DNA of 64,000 nt. Origin: Phycisphaeraceae bacterium. GTDB lineage: Bacteria > Planctomycetota > Phycisphaerae > Phycisphaerales > SM1A02. The notes beneath the pieces were generated by a model. That model was not told the DNA's origin. It did no database searches and saw only the letters and a program-made list of their open reading frames with translations. The position numbers were made by a program, and so were the translations under genes. The stretch spans positions 3,105,205 to 3,169,204 of the forward strand of contig CP054178.1 in NCBI GenBank assembly GCA_015709595.1. The letters are read 5' to 3'. Positions 9,701 through 17,909 of this stretch are shown in pieces. Position 1 is the first letter of the stretch. Each line of letters starts with the position of its first letter.

Positions 9701-10047
9701 CGGGCGGCGAGGGCGGCGGCAGCAAGGTGAAACTGAAGGCGTGGAGCCAGCGGAAGGGGCGGAGTTTGGGCTACGAAGCCCCCGAGGGCAAGGCCGTGCC
9801 GCTGATCGACCGCATCCACCGGCTGATGCACCTGTGGAAGGACGGCGACCTGCACAAGGTGGACGAGTACATCGACGAGCACGGGCTGCGGCGGAACGAG
9901 TTGTTCAAGCGGGTGGTGCAGTCGCTGATCGAACTCTCGACCAACAGCGAGCGGTCGCTGCTGGAGAGCATCAGCAACCACATCGGGGCGAAGGGCGCGG
10001 TGCGTGACCGCGGGCCGGAGTTGTTCGAGGTACGCGCAAGCCAGTGA
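6760..10047 (+). CDS. DUF1156-family DNA methyltransferase (probably adenine-specific)
   Basis: This 1095-residue protein opens with the typical DUF1156 block (FPLKQASLDSVHEKNVRHGH, then LHIWPARRPLAA). A SAM-binding motif DPFAGGG is at 151 and the catalytic DPPYY at 666; motif I preceding motif IV by ~500 residues gives an alpha-like order with a large insertion. The insertion contains Cys pairs (C364-x2-C367 and C437-x-C439-C440) that look like a zinc ribbon. It presumably marks host DNA, as PglX-type enzymes do in BREX. ATG 6760 is preferred over GTG 6745 because family members start with MTDFP. Bases about 8050-9170 have visibly lower third-position GC than both flanks, suggesting a recombined central segment. 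Confidence 0.88.
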   Translation: MTDFPRLIEHAFPLKQASLDSVHEKNVRHGHISTLHIWPARRPLAACRAALIATLLPDPSAQPKPDGMSDAQWEEEIRRRRRELCEKIGGRVVKRIEKKKMPNGQTVERVKEETEGGILHWGRETENAETLEWFRQEIRKAYGGRAPKVLDPFAGGGAIPLEAMRLGCEATAVDINPVAWFILKCTLEYPQKLAGQTRPLPEFILHDDAFMTEFFTKAKGYSKAEAAAAIKRLHAGSKKKPKPGAKQADAGLLFSPPGGAEGADKEIQADLAWHVRAWGQWVLARARKELAQYYPTYADFEPIKKDQVAYEHQPMRLVPLKEDGTPDIESLNAEFSQEYLEDKRNPRWVAKPTVAYLWARTVKCKNCRATVPLLKTRWLCKKASKRVLLTMEPSADRTGVVFGIEANVPTRGGNAAQKREHDKRLGAGTMSRAGVKCPCCSTIITMSDISLDGREGRIGEVLYSVVVEGPKGKEYRLPTEHEHHTAHVTDSSLQHIYGKLPVSVPEDRIDPASTRSISCHEYGLNTYASLLTSRQKAFVGTIAGAIRNIDIAGQSDDPWFRGLAAYMAAVLDKCLDYGNTLASWYTQNEQITHLFNRYALPMKWDFAETSPIGGASGSWMSMLASLSRSVGVTSQALADGTKSASVDNRSVLDWSSDHVYDAVVTDPPYYQAVSYADLSDFFYVWLRLIYADRIDSFREALTPKEGEIVQHIRSDKDREDERRKYEDWMAQAFAKVYDLLREGGRFAIVFAHKDPMAWETLAAAIIRAGFTVDASWPIQTEMPNRSRGFGLSALSTSIWLIAQKRSRAARPGWDNRVLEEMRANIAVQLREFWDAGIRGPDFVWAATGPALEAYSKHPVVRKANEPNATMSVGEFLNHVRRMVVDFVVGRVLTGEQGADLAAADRLDEVTAYYLLHRHDFGMDEAPVGACILYATACGLSDAELERSWDILVGAGGGGDAQADDLGEDEDAEGDDGDADMAGGEGGGSKVKLKAWSQRKGRSLGYEAPEGKAVPLIDRIHRLMHLWKDGDLHKVDEYIDEHGLRRNELFKRVVQSLIELSTNSERSLLESISNHIGAKGAVRDRGPELFEVRASQ

Positions 10048-10053
10048 AAGATG

Positions 10054-10075
10054 GACGCCCGCTTTCGCGGGCGTC
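10054..10075 (+). other. Perfect 9-bp hairpin between methylase and ATPase genes
   Basis: GACGCCCGC, a TTTC loop, then GCGGGCGTC. There is no T-run after it, so it is more likely an mRNA-stabilising or attenuating hairpin than a full terminator. It sits in the 112-base gap before the DUF499 gene and could tune relative expression inside the cluster. Confidence 0.45.
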
Positions 10076-10159
10076 GGGCCGTGCCTCTCGACACGGCGGG
10101 GTGACTGGGTTGATCGGACAGAAGCATACCGCGGCCTGAGCGCGGCGTCACGGCAAAGG

Positions 10160-13100
10160 ATGGATCGCATGGCAAAGCAACCCTGGAAGGCCTGGCACGA
10201 GGTGGTCCGACTGCGGGAGGACCTGCGGTCGGGCGACCTGCCCCTGCACATGTTCGCCGCGGACCTGTACGAGGTCATGATGCAGAACGGGAAGCGGCCG
10301 ATCTACGAGAAGCCGGAGGAGTTCTTCGCGCTGACCTTCCCGACGCACAACCTGCGGAACCTGGTGAAGGACGTGGTGCTGCGGCTGGCGGGGAAGAACG
10401 ACAAGGCGGTTCGCCAACTGGAACTGACCTACGGCGGCGGCAAGACGCACACGCTGATCACGATGCGGCACCTGGTGCACGACCCGGCCAGGTTGCCGCA
10501 CCTGCCCGCGGTGCGGGAGTTCATGGAGACGATCGGGCAGGATCTGCCGCGGGCGCGGGTGGCGGCGCTGTGCTTCGACAAGATCGACGTGGAAACGGGG
10601 TGCGAGGTCCGATCTCCCGACGGCGCGGTGCGCCGCCTGAAGCACCCCTGGAGCATCCTGGCGTATCAGGTCGCGGGCGATGATGGGCTGAAGTTGATGA
10701 GCGCCAAGGGCGTCGCCGAGGAGCGGGAGACGCCGCCCGCCGAGAACACGCTGACCGACCTGCTGTCGTTGCCGTCCAGGCAGGGCATGGGGACGCTCGT
10801 GCTCCTCGACGAGGTGCTGCTGTACGCGAAGGTGAAGATCCGCTCGGAGCCGGGTTGGATCGACATCCTCACGTCGTTCTTCCAGTACCTGACGCAGGCG
10901 GCGGCGAAGGTGAACCGTTGCTGCATCGTGGCGTCACTGCTGTCGAGCGATCCGAAAGACCAGGCAGATGACCTGGGCAAGCGCATTGTGTCTGATCTGT
11001 ACGACATTTTCCAGCGTCAGCGCGAGGAGGCCGTGCAGCCGGTGGAGAAGGACGACGTGGCCGAGGTGCTGCGCCGGCGGCTGTTCGACCCCGTATCGGG
11101 CCAGGACCGCGATAGTTGGCGGCAGCATGTCATCGCCGCGCTCAAGGGGATCACGCCGCTCGACGAGCAGACGGGGAAGGCCGGGGCGAGCGCGGAGGAG
11201 CGATACCTCAAGAGTTACCCCTTCCACCCCGAGTTGACCGAGGTCTTCTACACCAAGTGGACGACGATTGATCGGTTCCAGAAGACCCGCGGCGTGCTGC
11301 GCACGTTTGCGCTGGCGCTGCGCGAGGCCGAGAATTGGGACGATTGCCCGCTGGTGGGCCCGGCGGTGTTCCTGAACTCGCCGAAGCAGGGTGGGCTTTC
11401 TGAGGCAGCGCGAGAGCTCGTGCTGATTGCCGACACCACCGTCACGGATGGTCAGGCGACGAGGTGGACCGGCATCATCCAAAGCGAACTCGACGTTGCC
11501 AAGCGTGTGCAGGCGGACTCCGTCGGGCTGAGAGTCCGCGAGGTCGAGCAGGCGGTCATCGCGACGTTCCTCCATTCGCAGCCGGCCGGCCGGAGCGCGA
11601 AGACCCGGGACCTTATGCTCCTGGTCGGTCCATGCCGCCCCGACAAGATCGAGTTGGAGAAGGGGCTGGCCCGCTGGGCGCGGAGCAGTTACTGGCTCGA
11701 TGATGGCGATCTGCCCGAGAAGGACGGGCAACTTCCGACCGAGTGGCGGCTCGGGAACCGCCCGAACTTGACTCAGATGCAGGCCGCGGCGGCGGCGCAG
11801 ATCTCCGATGACGTCGTCAAGGCCAAGATGCTCGAGGAGATCGGACGAACCAAGGCGCTCACGAGTGGGGCCTCCGCGTTCGGCGTCCGCGTCCACACGC
11901 TTCCTACCAAGCCTCGCGACATCGAGGATGACGGCCTGTTCCACTACGCCGTGCTGCCGCCGAGCGCCGCGTCGGACTCGGGCAAGCCCAGCGCGGAGGC
12001 GAAGCGGTTCCTTGACGAGACGACCGGCAGCGACAAGCCGCGCGTGTACCGCAACGCTGTCCTGTTGCTGGCGCCTTCGCGCGAGGGGCTCGACGTGGCC
12101 CACGCGCGGGTCCGCGACCAGCTCGCATGGGAACGTGTCCTCGATGACCTGACACCGAAGAACGATGAGGATCGCAAGCAAAAGGGGTCTGTGGATGTGG
12201 CCCGCCTGCAGACGCTCAAGATCAACATCGACAAGGCTCGCGCCCGCGTGCCGGAGGCGATCCGCCAGGCGTACTGCATCGTCGTGACGGTCTCAGAGAA
12301 GGACGAGGCGCAGGCCTTCAAGGTCACGGTGACCGACGAGCCGCATTTCGACACCATCAAGGGCGATTCACGCTCCCGCGTTCAGGACACGGCGATCACC
12401 GCAGAAGCCTTGTTGCCCGACGGTCCGTACAACCTGTGGAAGGGTGGGGAGACGAGCCGGCGCGTGAAGGACCTGGCGGGCGCATTCGCCCAGTTGCCGC
12501 ACCTGCCGAAGATGCTCAAGGCGCAGGCCATCGTCGAGACGCTGGTTGAGGGGTGCGTGCAGGGGACGTTCGTCCTGAAACTCACCCGGCCGGATCGCAC
12601 GTTCCGGACCTGGTGGCGCAGCCGTCCGGACGAGGCCGCGCTGAACGACCCGGCACTCGAACTGGTCCTTCCCGAGGCGGCGGAACTTGGCGAGATTTCA
12701 GGCGAACTTTTAGCCCGGGGCACGCTGCCCGGTCTGTGGGCTTCGGATGAGATCACCGCTCACGATGTTCTTTCGTACTTCGACGGGTCCAAGGTCGTGC
12801 AGGTCGACCGCGGTGGCTTTCCCGAGCCGATGACGGTTCCGAAGGCGGCAGAGGTCGTCGTCAACGCCGCGATCTGCGAGGCTGTGGAACTTGGGAAGGT
12901 GTGGTTGATCTCCGGGCCGGCCAGCCTTCTGGGCGAGCCAATCCCCGCGGGTGTGTTGACGCCAACAGCGAGGCTCCGTCCCCCCCCCGCGACCCTGTCG
13001 GCGGCGTCGCTGCTCCCCGAGAATCTCCCCGCGGCCTGGCAGGATGGTTCGGCGTCCGCCCTGGCGCTCGCGAGTGCGCTCTCGCAGGCCGCTGGAGTCG

Positions 13101-13513
13101 CCTTGCCGTGGAAGACGATTCGAGACGCAATCTCCGGCGCACTCCAGGCTCGGTTCGTGGAACTGACGGACGATTCCAATGATTGGCCATGCGATCTTGT
13201 GGCCGCGAAGTCCATCCGGCTGAAGGTCGCAGCCGCCCAGGTGCCGTCGGGCGGGGGCGGAGGTGGCGGAACGGGTCGTCGCCCGCCGCCCCCGAACGTC
13301 TGCGTGGCTGAGGCGGACTTCGAACCTTCGCAAATCCAGGACCTTGGCGACGCGGTTCCTCGGCTCCTCGACATCAAGGCCAGAACCAATGTGTCGCTTC
13401 GATTCCACGTCCGCCTTGAGATCGGTGATGGTGTGACCGCACCCGATCCGAAGGTCGTGGAAGATGTGAATCGGGCTCTCGAAGGTCTGGGAGGCTCGTT
13501 CAAGGTGAACTGA
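10160..13513 (+). CDS. DUF499-family P-loop ATPase (PglY/BrxC-like)
   Basis: This 1117-residue protein has a Walker A motif LTYGGGKTHT (Lys95) and a Walker B LVLLDEV around Asp217, preceded by the family-typical FFALTFPTHNLRNLVKDV. DUF499 proteins are large AAA-like ATPases found in defence islands, including PglY of phage-growth-limitation BREX. Here the ATPase follows a DUF1156 methylase, as in those loci. A Gly-rich linker and a Pro run near residues 1030-1045 separate a small C-terminal domain. Two starts are possible (10160 and 10169), both with weak AAGG-type ribosome sites. It probably acts with the helicase and methylase on DNA; no PglZ partner is present in the window. Confidence 0.85.
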   Translation: MDRMAKQPWKAWHEVVRLREDLRSGDLPLHMFAADLYEVMMQNGKRPIYEKPEEFFALTFPTHNLRNLVKDVVLRLAGKNDKAVRQLELTYGGGKTHTLITMRHLVHDPARLPHLPAVREFMETIGQDLPRARVAALCFDKIDVETGCEVRSPDGAVRRLKHPWSILAYQVAGDDGLKLMSAKGVAEERETPPAENTLTDLLSLPSRQGMGTLVLLDEVLLYAKVKIRSEPGWIDILTSFFQYLTQAAAKVNRCCIVASLLSSDPKDQADDLGKRIVSDLYDIFQRQREEAVQPVEKDDVAEVLRRRLFDPVSGQDRDSWRQHVIAALKGITPLDEQTGKAGASAEERYLKSYPFHPELTEVFYTKWTTIDRFQKTRGVLRTFALALREAENWDDCPLVGPAVFLNSPKQGGLSEAARELVLIADTTVTDGQATRWTGIIQSELDVAKRVQADSVGLRVREVEQAVIATFLHSQPAGRSAKTRDLMLLVGPCRPDKIELEKGLARWARSSYWLDDGDLPEKDGQLPTEWRLGNRPNLTQMQAAAAAQISDDVVKAKMLEEIGRTKALTSGASAFGVRVHTLPTKPRDIEDDGLFHYAVLPPSAASDSGKPSAEAKRFLDETTGSDKPRVYRNAVLLLAPSREGLDVAHARVRDQLAWERVLDDLTPKNDEDRKQKGSVDVARLQTLKINIDKARARVPEAIRQAYCIVVTVSEKDEAQAFKVTVTDEPHFDTIKGDSRSRVQDTAITAEALLPDGPYNLWKGGETSRRVKDLAGAFAQLPHLPKMLKAQAIVETLVEGCVQGTFVLKLTRPDRTFRTWWRSRPDEAALNDPALELVLPEAAELGEISGELLARGTLPGLWASDEITAHDVLSYFDGSKVVQVDRGGFPEPMTVPKAAEVVVNAAICEAVELGKVWLISGPASLLGEPIPAGVLTPTARLRPPPATLSAASLLPENLPAAWQDGSASALALASALSQAAGVALPWKTIRDAISGALQARFVELTDDSNDWPCDLVAAKSIRLKVAAAQVPSGGGGGGGTGRRPPPPNVCVAEADFEPSQIQDLGDAVPRLLDIKARTNVSLRFHVRLEIGDGVTAPDPKVVEDVNRALEGLGGSFKVN

Positions 13514-13574
13514 GCACCCGCCGCGCATAAACACAATCGAGAGGGGATCGCGCTCTTCAGGAGGTGTTGCACAC

Positions 13575-14747
13575 ATGGCGCAGTACTCACCCAAGAAAGT
13601 CATCCGGAGCATCTCGAAGGCACTCTTGCAGCGGTACTTCGCTGGCCGCAGACTGCTCGGTGACTTCAAGTGGGGCGAGTACAAGGAGGGCGATCCCGAC
13701 GCGATTGTCAAGGCGATGGAGGACCTGGAGACGGGTGACAGAGTGGCCGTGGACGCGGACTTCGCCACGGTCAGCGAGCTTGCCACCGACGGCGGGTCGC
13801 GACTGATCTACGAGGAGGCCTCATACTTGAAGAAGCCGTGGGTCAATAAGTTGGCCGACATGGCGAACGACATCGAGCGTGCGCTCCTCGCGTTGATCGA
13901 GGATCGGCAGCTCATCGAGACGGTCTTGGCTTGCAACGAGATGGACCGATTCGGCGAGAGCCGATGGCAGCGGTGGAACGTCGGCAAGCGGCTGCATGTG
14001 AACGATGACGACCAGCACAAGGACCGACTCGAGAATGCACTACGCGAGATCTTCAGGCACGAGGGTCGGGGCAAGCACTGCCATCTGGACCCCGTCGAGC
14101 GCCGCGATCCGGAGCGGTACTGCCTCTTTGCGTACCCGGAGGACTACCCCAAGACCGACCTCGGCTATGACAGCAAGGGCAAGTTCGCACGACAGATCCG
14201 TCGTACAGCCACCGAGATCATCTTCGTCTACCGGCGCGAGGACGGCGTGCTTGAAATGATCGCCGGCGGCGACCAGAAGCGCCGGGAGAAGATCGCCGAG
14301 GCCTTCTGCAAGGAGATCCTCGGACTCAAGATACTGCCCGATCCCCGCGCCAACCCTCCGTTCTCACTCGACGTGCTCAAACGTGGCGACTTCGCGTTCA
14401 AGACCGCCCCGGCCGACAACGTTGAACGGGTGGAACTTCGGCTCCTGCGCTTCGACCTGCCAGGGAAAGGGTATCGTCGCCTGGTGCTGTCGGGGCGTCC
14501 GACGCCGGACATGCCGAATGTCCTTCGGGGCATGATCGAAGAGGCCATCAACACGACCAAGGTACCACTCTCGGAGCTTCATGTGTCCCAGGCACGTCTG
14601 TCCTTTCGCTTCCGCGGGCAGAACGGCAAGCGTGGCAAGACGCTGACCTTCGAGGTCACGTACCCTGATCGGTGCAACCTGAAGGACCACGGACTCGATG
14701 TCGTGGCGAAGAAGTACCTGGTGGAGTGGAAGATCGCCAGTGCATGA
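13575..14747 (+). CDS. Unrecognised 390-residue protein of the defence-type cluster
   Basis: I do not recognise this family. The start is well supported: an AGGAGGTG ribosome site lies 8 bases before ATG 13575 and the gene follows the ATPase by 61 bases. The protein is soluble, charged and alpha/beta in appearance, with no signal peptide, membrane segment or nucleotide-binding loop. Recognisable landmarks are a helical region around 100-150 and a basic stretch GYDSKGKFARQIRRTATE followed by IIFVYRREDG. The C-terminal third is rich in Lys and Arg. Its stop overlaps the GTG start of the next gene, so the two are probably made together. Genomic position suggests a cluster-specific subunit. Confidence 0.75.
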   Translation: MAQYSPKKVIRSISKALLQRYFAGRRLLGDFKWGEYKEGDPDAIVKAMEDLETGDRVAVDADFATVSELATDGGSRLIYEEASYLKKPWVNKLADMANDIERALLALIEDRQLIETVLACNEMDRFGESRWQRWNVGKRLHVNDDDQHKDRLENALREIFRHEGRGKHCHLDPVERRDPERYCLFAYPEDYPKTDLGYDSKGKFARQIRRTATEIIFVYRREDGVLEMIAGGDQKRREKIAEAFCKEILGLKILPDPRANPPFSLDVLKRGDFAFKTAPADNVERVELRLLRFDLPGKGYRRLVLSGRPTPDMPNVLRGMIEEAINTTKVPLSELHVSQARLSFRFRGQNGKRGKTLTFEVTYPDRCNLKDHGLDVVAKKYLVEWKIASA

Positions 14748-15627
14748 CGACTTTGGCAGGCTTCTGGCACGCGTGGAGCATCTGCGGGACGGCGTTCTGA
14801 GTCCGCAGGATGCACGGGCATGGCCGCGCGAGTGGCTGGCGTCGCTTGAGGCGCTGGGCATCGTCGAAGCGGCCGGCTTCGCCAACGAGATCGTCCTTGA
14901 CGGCGGCGATCATGAGTGTTTCGCTCCGAACCTGGGATTCGAGAAGCATCCGCACGACCCGAACAGGCTGATCTGCGTTCATAGGTGCATGAACGGGTGC
15001 GGAAGGGTCATTCTGGAGCCGCGTGACTTTGAGCAGTGGCGGTTCAGCCTGCTCGGGCTCGCCGAGGCAGTTCGGTGCGCCATTGGAGCATCTGGAAGAG
15101 TCGTGGAGGACGCGCCGGGGCGCATCGTGCTGATCGGGACGGCGAGCGTCGCGGGCCAGGTGGGCGATGTCTTCCTGGGCTTCGGCCTTGCCCGGCCAGA
15201 CGCCGCTGGGGTGGCCGCGTCAGCGACGCGGCTGGTGGCCTCCGACGGTCCAGCGTTGCTCTCGGTCGGCGTGAAGCCGGGCGACATCTGGTCGGTCGGC
15301 AAGCGGCCGATGACGGCGGTGCTCGCCGAGCACGCCCGCCTTGGCACCGAGGGGCTCGATCTCGACCTGGCCAAGGTCTTCCCAGCGTCAGGGCTGGTGG
15401 AAGTCAAACCGGACGCCTGGATCACCGTCACTGCCGCCGCGAAACTGCTGCTCGCCGACGTCTCGGGAATCGACCTCAACAAGGCAAAGGCCCGCGTGTC
15501 CAAGGCCGCTGGGGAGGGGCGGTTCCGCACCAACGGGAAGGACGGGCGCGACCGTCGCATCGATCGCGACTCGTTCAGTACCTGGCGGCTTGCGCAGCGC
15601 GAGAAGGACCTCGCAGCCTACGACTGA
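14740..15627 (+). CDS. Unrecognised protein with Cys cluster and C-terminal excisionase-like HTH
   Basis: This 295-residue protein starts at GTG 14740, overlapping the end of the previous gene by 8 bases. A Cys/His cluster (CVHRCMNGCG) near residue 80 could bind a metal. The last 70 residues (WITVTAAAKLLLADVSG ... FRTNGKDGRDRRIDRDSF) resemble an excisionase/MerR-like HTH that reads DNA. The middle is a beta-rich domain of unknown type. It ends the six-gene cluster, followed by a tRNA remnant and terminator. A DNA-reading accessory subunit or regulator is a reasonable guess, but there is no direct evidence for either. Confidence 0.7.
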   Translation: MHDDFGRLLARVEHLRDGVLSPQDARAWPREWLASLEALGIVEAAGFANEIVLDGGDHECFAPNLGFEKHPHDPNRLICVHRCMNGCGRVILEPRDFEQWRFSLLGLAEAVRCAIGASGRVVEDAPGRIVLIGTASVAGQVGDVFLGFGLARPDAAGVAASATRLVASDGPALLSVGVKPGDIWSVGKRPMTAVLAEHARLGTEGLDLDLAKVFPASGLVEVKPDAWITVTAAAKLLLADVSGIDLNKAKARVSKAAGEGRFRTNGKDGRDRRIDRDSFSTWRLAQREKDLAAYD

Positions 15628-15761
15628 TCCGTCCGCTGCGCGGTGCGCACCGCGCTCCGCCTCGAAAACGGCCGCAAAGCCGCCCAAAGGCCGCATCGCT
15701 TGCAATCCGGAAACCCCGCCCGTATCGTTGTTTACGAGTTTCGGGCCCGGGCAAGGTTCCT

Positions 15762-15805
<44 letters not shown>

Positions 15806-15807
15806 TG

Positions 15808-15836
15808 AAACGGCCCTTTTATGGGGCCGTTTTCAT
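15808..15836 (+). terminator. Intrinsic terminator after the tRNA remnant
   Basis: AAACGGCCC, a 7-base loop, then GGGCCGTTT followed by TCATTT. The A-rich 5' side lets it work on both strands, so it could end transcription from the defence-type cluster and from the minus-strand operon whose last gene stops at 15852. Confidence 0.7.
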
Positions 15837-15851
15837 TTGGCTAGAAAATGG

Positions 15852-16514
15852 CTAGACCGTGCGGAGTGCGCGGAGGGGTTCAAGTTTTTTTTTTGCCGCC
15901 CCGCCCGATTTCCCCTCCGCCACCATCTTCGCCACCGTTTCCCGCCATTGATCGGTCATGCCCTCGAACTCCTCCCCGCACGCGGTGTAGGCGACTGCGG
16001 CGGTGATAGAGGCGAGGTCGTCAAGGCTCTTGAAACTCGTCGGGATACCTACCGCAGTGAGGGCCTCACGCGGCGGGAGGCGGGCCGGGAGTTGGCCGAA
16101 CGGGTTGGCGACGGTCGGATTCTTCCAGTAGAACGAGTGCTTCCCATTCGCTCCCTCCGCCTTCCAGTGAATGCCGGTGACGGTGACGGGGAAGGCGCTG
16201 AGGTTCACCACCTCTACCACCGGGCGCGGTCGTCGGTCGTCGTCCTCATCGTCGCCAACGAGGATCATCATGCGAGGCTTTACCACGAGCCGCACGAGGC
16301 CCTCCTCCTCTTGGAGTTGAAGGGCCTTCTCCGCGTAGCGGTTGGCCTGCCCCGCAAGTTCGTTTGCCCCGCGGCTGATGGTGTTCGCCTCCGCCGCGGC
16401 CTTGTTGGAGCGTCGGGTCTGGAGCAACGCGAACCCCGCGGCTCCAAGGCCGACAAGCCCGATGACGGTATTGGCCCAATCCACTAGGCCGATGTCGGCG
16501 AGGGTGGTGCTCAT
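15852..16514 (-). CDS. Unrecognised single-pass membrane protein, last gene of a five-gene operon
   Basis: The protein has 220 residues. One hydrophobic segment lies near the N terminus (ANTVIGLVGLGAAGFALL, about residues 14-32). A helical stretch about 35-70 follows, then a beta-rich domain about 75-190, and a Lys-rich tail. The layout (short N-terminal anchor, coiled helix, cytoplasmic beta domain) recurs in small membrane proteins of accessory regions, but I cannot name the family. The ATG overlaps the stop of the upstream gene (ATGA), indicating coupled translation with the nuclease-like protein. A membrane-anchored effector or sensor is an inference only. Confidence 0.65.
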   Translation of the reverse strand: MSTTLADIGLVDWANTVIGLVGLGAAGFALLQTRRSNKAAAEANTISRGANELAGQANRYAEKALQLQEEEGLVRLVVKPRMMILVGDDEDDDRRPRPVVEVVNLSAFPVTVTGIHWKAEGANGKHSFYWKNPTVANPFGQLPARLPPREALTAVGIPTSFKSLDDLASITAAVAYTACGEEFEGMTDQWRETVAKMVAEGKSGGAAKKKLEPLRALRTV

Positions 16515-17452
16515 CGCTTGGCTTTCTTCGCCTTCTTCTTCTTCGTCTTCTTCTTCGCTGCCTTGGCGAACTCGGTCGGATACGCGCGATAAAGGCGGTG
16601 TGAATCGGTGCCGTCAATGATGACGTGGAAGATCGTCTCCCCCGTGGCGTCGGACTTCTCCACCGCATGGGTTCGCATCAACTGGCGAACACTCTCCTCT
16701 ACGCTCTCCCCATACTGAAGAATGAAGACTCTGCCGACGCCCTTATACATGCGCCCGATCTGGTCCCCGTTCTTTCCCATCTTCTTCGGCGTGAGCGGCC
16801 CCCGCGTCCCCGGACCTTTGAACGCGAATACCGCCCCGATGCGTTTGCCCTTGTAGATCAACTGCGTTGACGAAAGGTCGAACATCTCTCCGCCCCAATC
16901 CCTCCAGTCTCCGGGTTCGCCGAGAATGGCTTGAACTCCGCGCTTGAACTGGTCTTCGGACACCGTGCGAGGGATGAACCCGTCCGCCTTCACCTTGGAG
17001 AGGGCCTTGAAAGAGTCGAAGTCGTCCAGCGTCAATGCAACCGCTTTCGGTCGCTGCGCCTTCGCACCGTTGCCGTTGACAGTGACGGAAACGGAGGACT
17101 TGCGCTTTGTCGGGAATGCTGCCAACTTCTTCGGGTTCGCCGCCAACTTGAGAATCTGAGGCTTGTGGGCGTGGAAGAAGTCGATCATCTCGTAGGCTGT
17201 CTCTCCGTCTTTCATAGCGGATCGCGCGATGCCCTTCCGTACGAGGTGTCGCCCCTCCTGCAAGACTCGAATCCGGTTCTTGAGGCCAGACTTCTTCATC
17301 ACCTCCGTTACCGACTTGATCTTCTGCTTGTGGTGGTAGATCGCGGCAAACACCTTGGGGCGAACTTCGCCGCGTCCAACCGTCTTTGCGGCGCGCTCGA
17401 TTTGCTCCTCGGCGTTGGACAGAGAGTCGGAGACTTCGATTGCGCCCTTCAT
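16511..17452 (-). CDS. Putative PD-(D/E)XK-like nuclease with helical N-terminal domain
   Basis: This 313-residue protein starts at ATG 17452, five bases after the preceding stop; an earlier in-frame start would overlap that gene. The N-terminal half is basic and helical. Residues about 195-285 contain MFDLSSTQLIYKGKRIGA, VFAFKGPGTRG and MGKNGDQIGRM. This resembles the core of a restriction-type nuclease: an Asp, then a strand ending in a Lys, then a helix with Gln. The usual Glu of E-x-K is replaced, so the assignment is tentative. The tail is a run of Lys. It lies in an operon with three mini-HTH proteins and a membrane protein. Confidence 0.6.
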   Translation of the reverse strand: MKGAIEVSDSLSNAEEQIERAAKTVGRGEVRPKVFAAIYHHKQKIKSVTEVMKKSGLKNRIRVLQEGRHLVRKGIARSAMKDGETAYEMIDFFHAHKPQILKLAANPKKLAAFPTKRKSSVSVTVNGNGAKAQRPKAVALTLDDFDSFKALSKVKADGFIPRTVSEDQFKRGVQAILGEPGDWRDWGGEMFDLSSTQLIYKGKRIGAVFAFKGPGTRGPLTPKKMGKNGDQIGRMYKGVGRVFILQYGESVEESVRQLMRTHAVEKSDATGETIFHVIIDGTDSHRLYRAYPTEFAKAAKKKTKKKKAKKAKR

Positions 17453-17456
17453 TTGC

Positions 17457-17660
17457 CTATGCCCCCTTCTTCGCATCGCGCGAAACCGCACCGATGCCAC
17501 TGGGGAACATCCGACTCACCTGACTTTGATCGACGCCAAGCGCCGCGGCAATCTGCTTCTGACGCGCACCGGACCTCAGTAGGCCGAATGCGAGGAGGCG
17601 TTTGATCGCCACGAGTTCAGACAGAACCGGATCGGCAGAGCCGTTCTTTGCCTTCGCCAT
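17457..17660 (-). CDS. 67-residue HTH protein (sigma70 region 4-like)
   Basis: A very small protein with a hydrophobic helix (LVAIKRLLAFGLL) followed by a clear HTH (RQKQIAAALGVDQSQVSRMF). The upstream gene has the same layout (a LIRLL-type helix followed by an HTH), so the two are probably distant duplicates. It sits 9 bases after that gene and 4 before the nuclease-like gene. Likely a DNA-binding regulator or targeting subunit of the operon. Confidence 0.65.
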   Translation of the reverse strand: MAKAKNGSADPVLSELVAIKRLLAFGLLRSGARQKQIAAALGVDQSQVSRMFPSGIGAVSRDAKKGA

Positions 17661-17669
17661 TCGATACTC

Positions 17670-17909
17670 CTACTTGGTCTTCTTCTTGCCCTTGCTCTCT
17701 CGCTTCGCTGTGGAGAGTGCAACGCTCACGGTGTTCGGGGTGGTGTCGCAGAGTGCCGCAATGTCCTTCGGCGTCATACCCGCTCGCTGAAGGCGAATCG
17801 CCCGATCCTTCAGGGAGTGGTTGTCTGAGGCAACGCTAAGAGCGAGGAGTCGGATGAGTGTGTCCAACTTCGCTTCGATACGGGAGAGGTCGGCATTGTC
17901 GGTGCTCAC
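17670..17909 (-). CDS. 79-residue HTH protein (sigma70 region 4-like)
   Basis: The start is GTG 17909, overlapping the upstream stop (GTGA). The N-terminal 30 residues form an amphipathic helix (EAKLDTLIRLLALSV). The HTH follows (RLQRAGMTPKDIAALCDTT, then PNTVSVALSTAKR), and the tail is Lys-rich. The layout matches the downstream 67-residue protein. No effector domain is present, so it probably acts as a DNA-binding partner of its neighbours. Confidence 0.65.
   Translation of the reverse strand: MSTDNADLSRIEAKLDTLIRLLALSVASDNHSLKDRAIRLQRAGMTPKDIAALCDTTPNTVSVALSTAKRESKGKKKTK

Noticed and set aside
1742-15627. Canonical BREX or DISARM
   Set aside because: No PglZ, BrxA or BrxB is present for BREX, and no DUF1998 or phospholipase D protein for DISARM.
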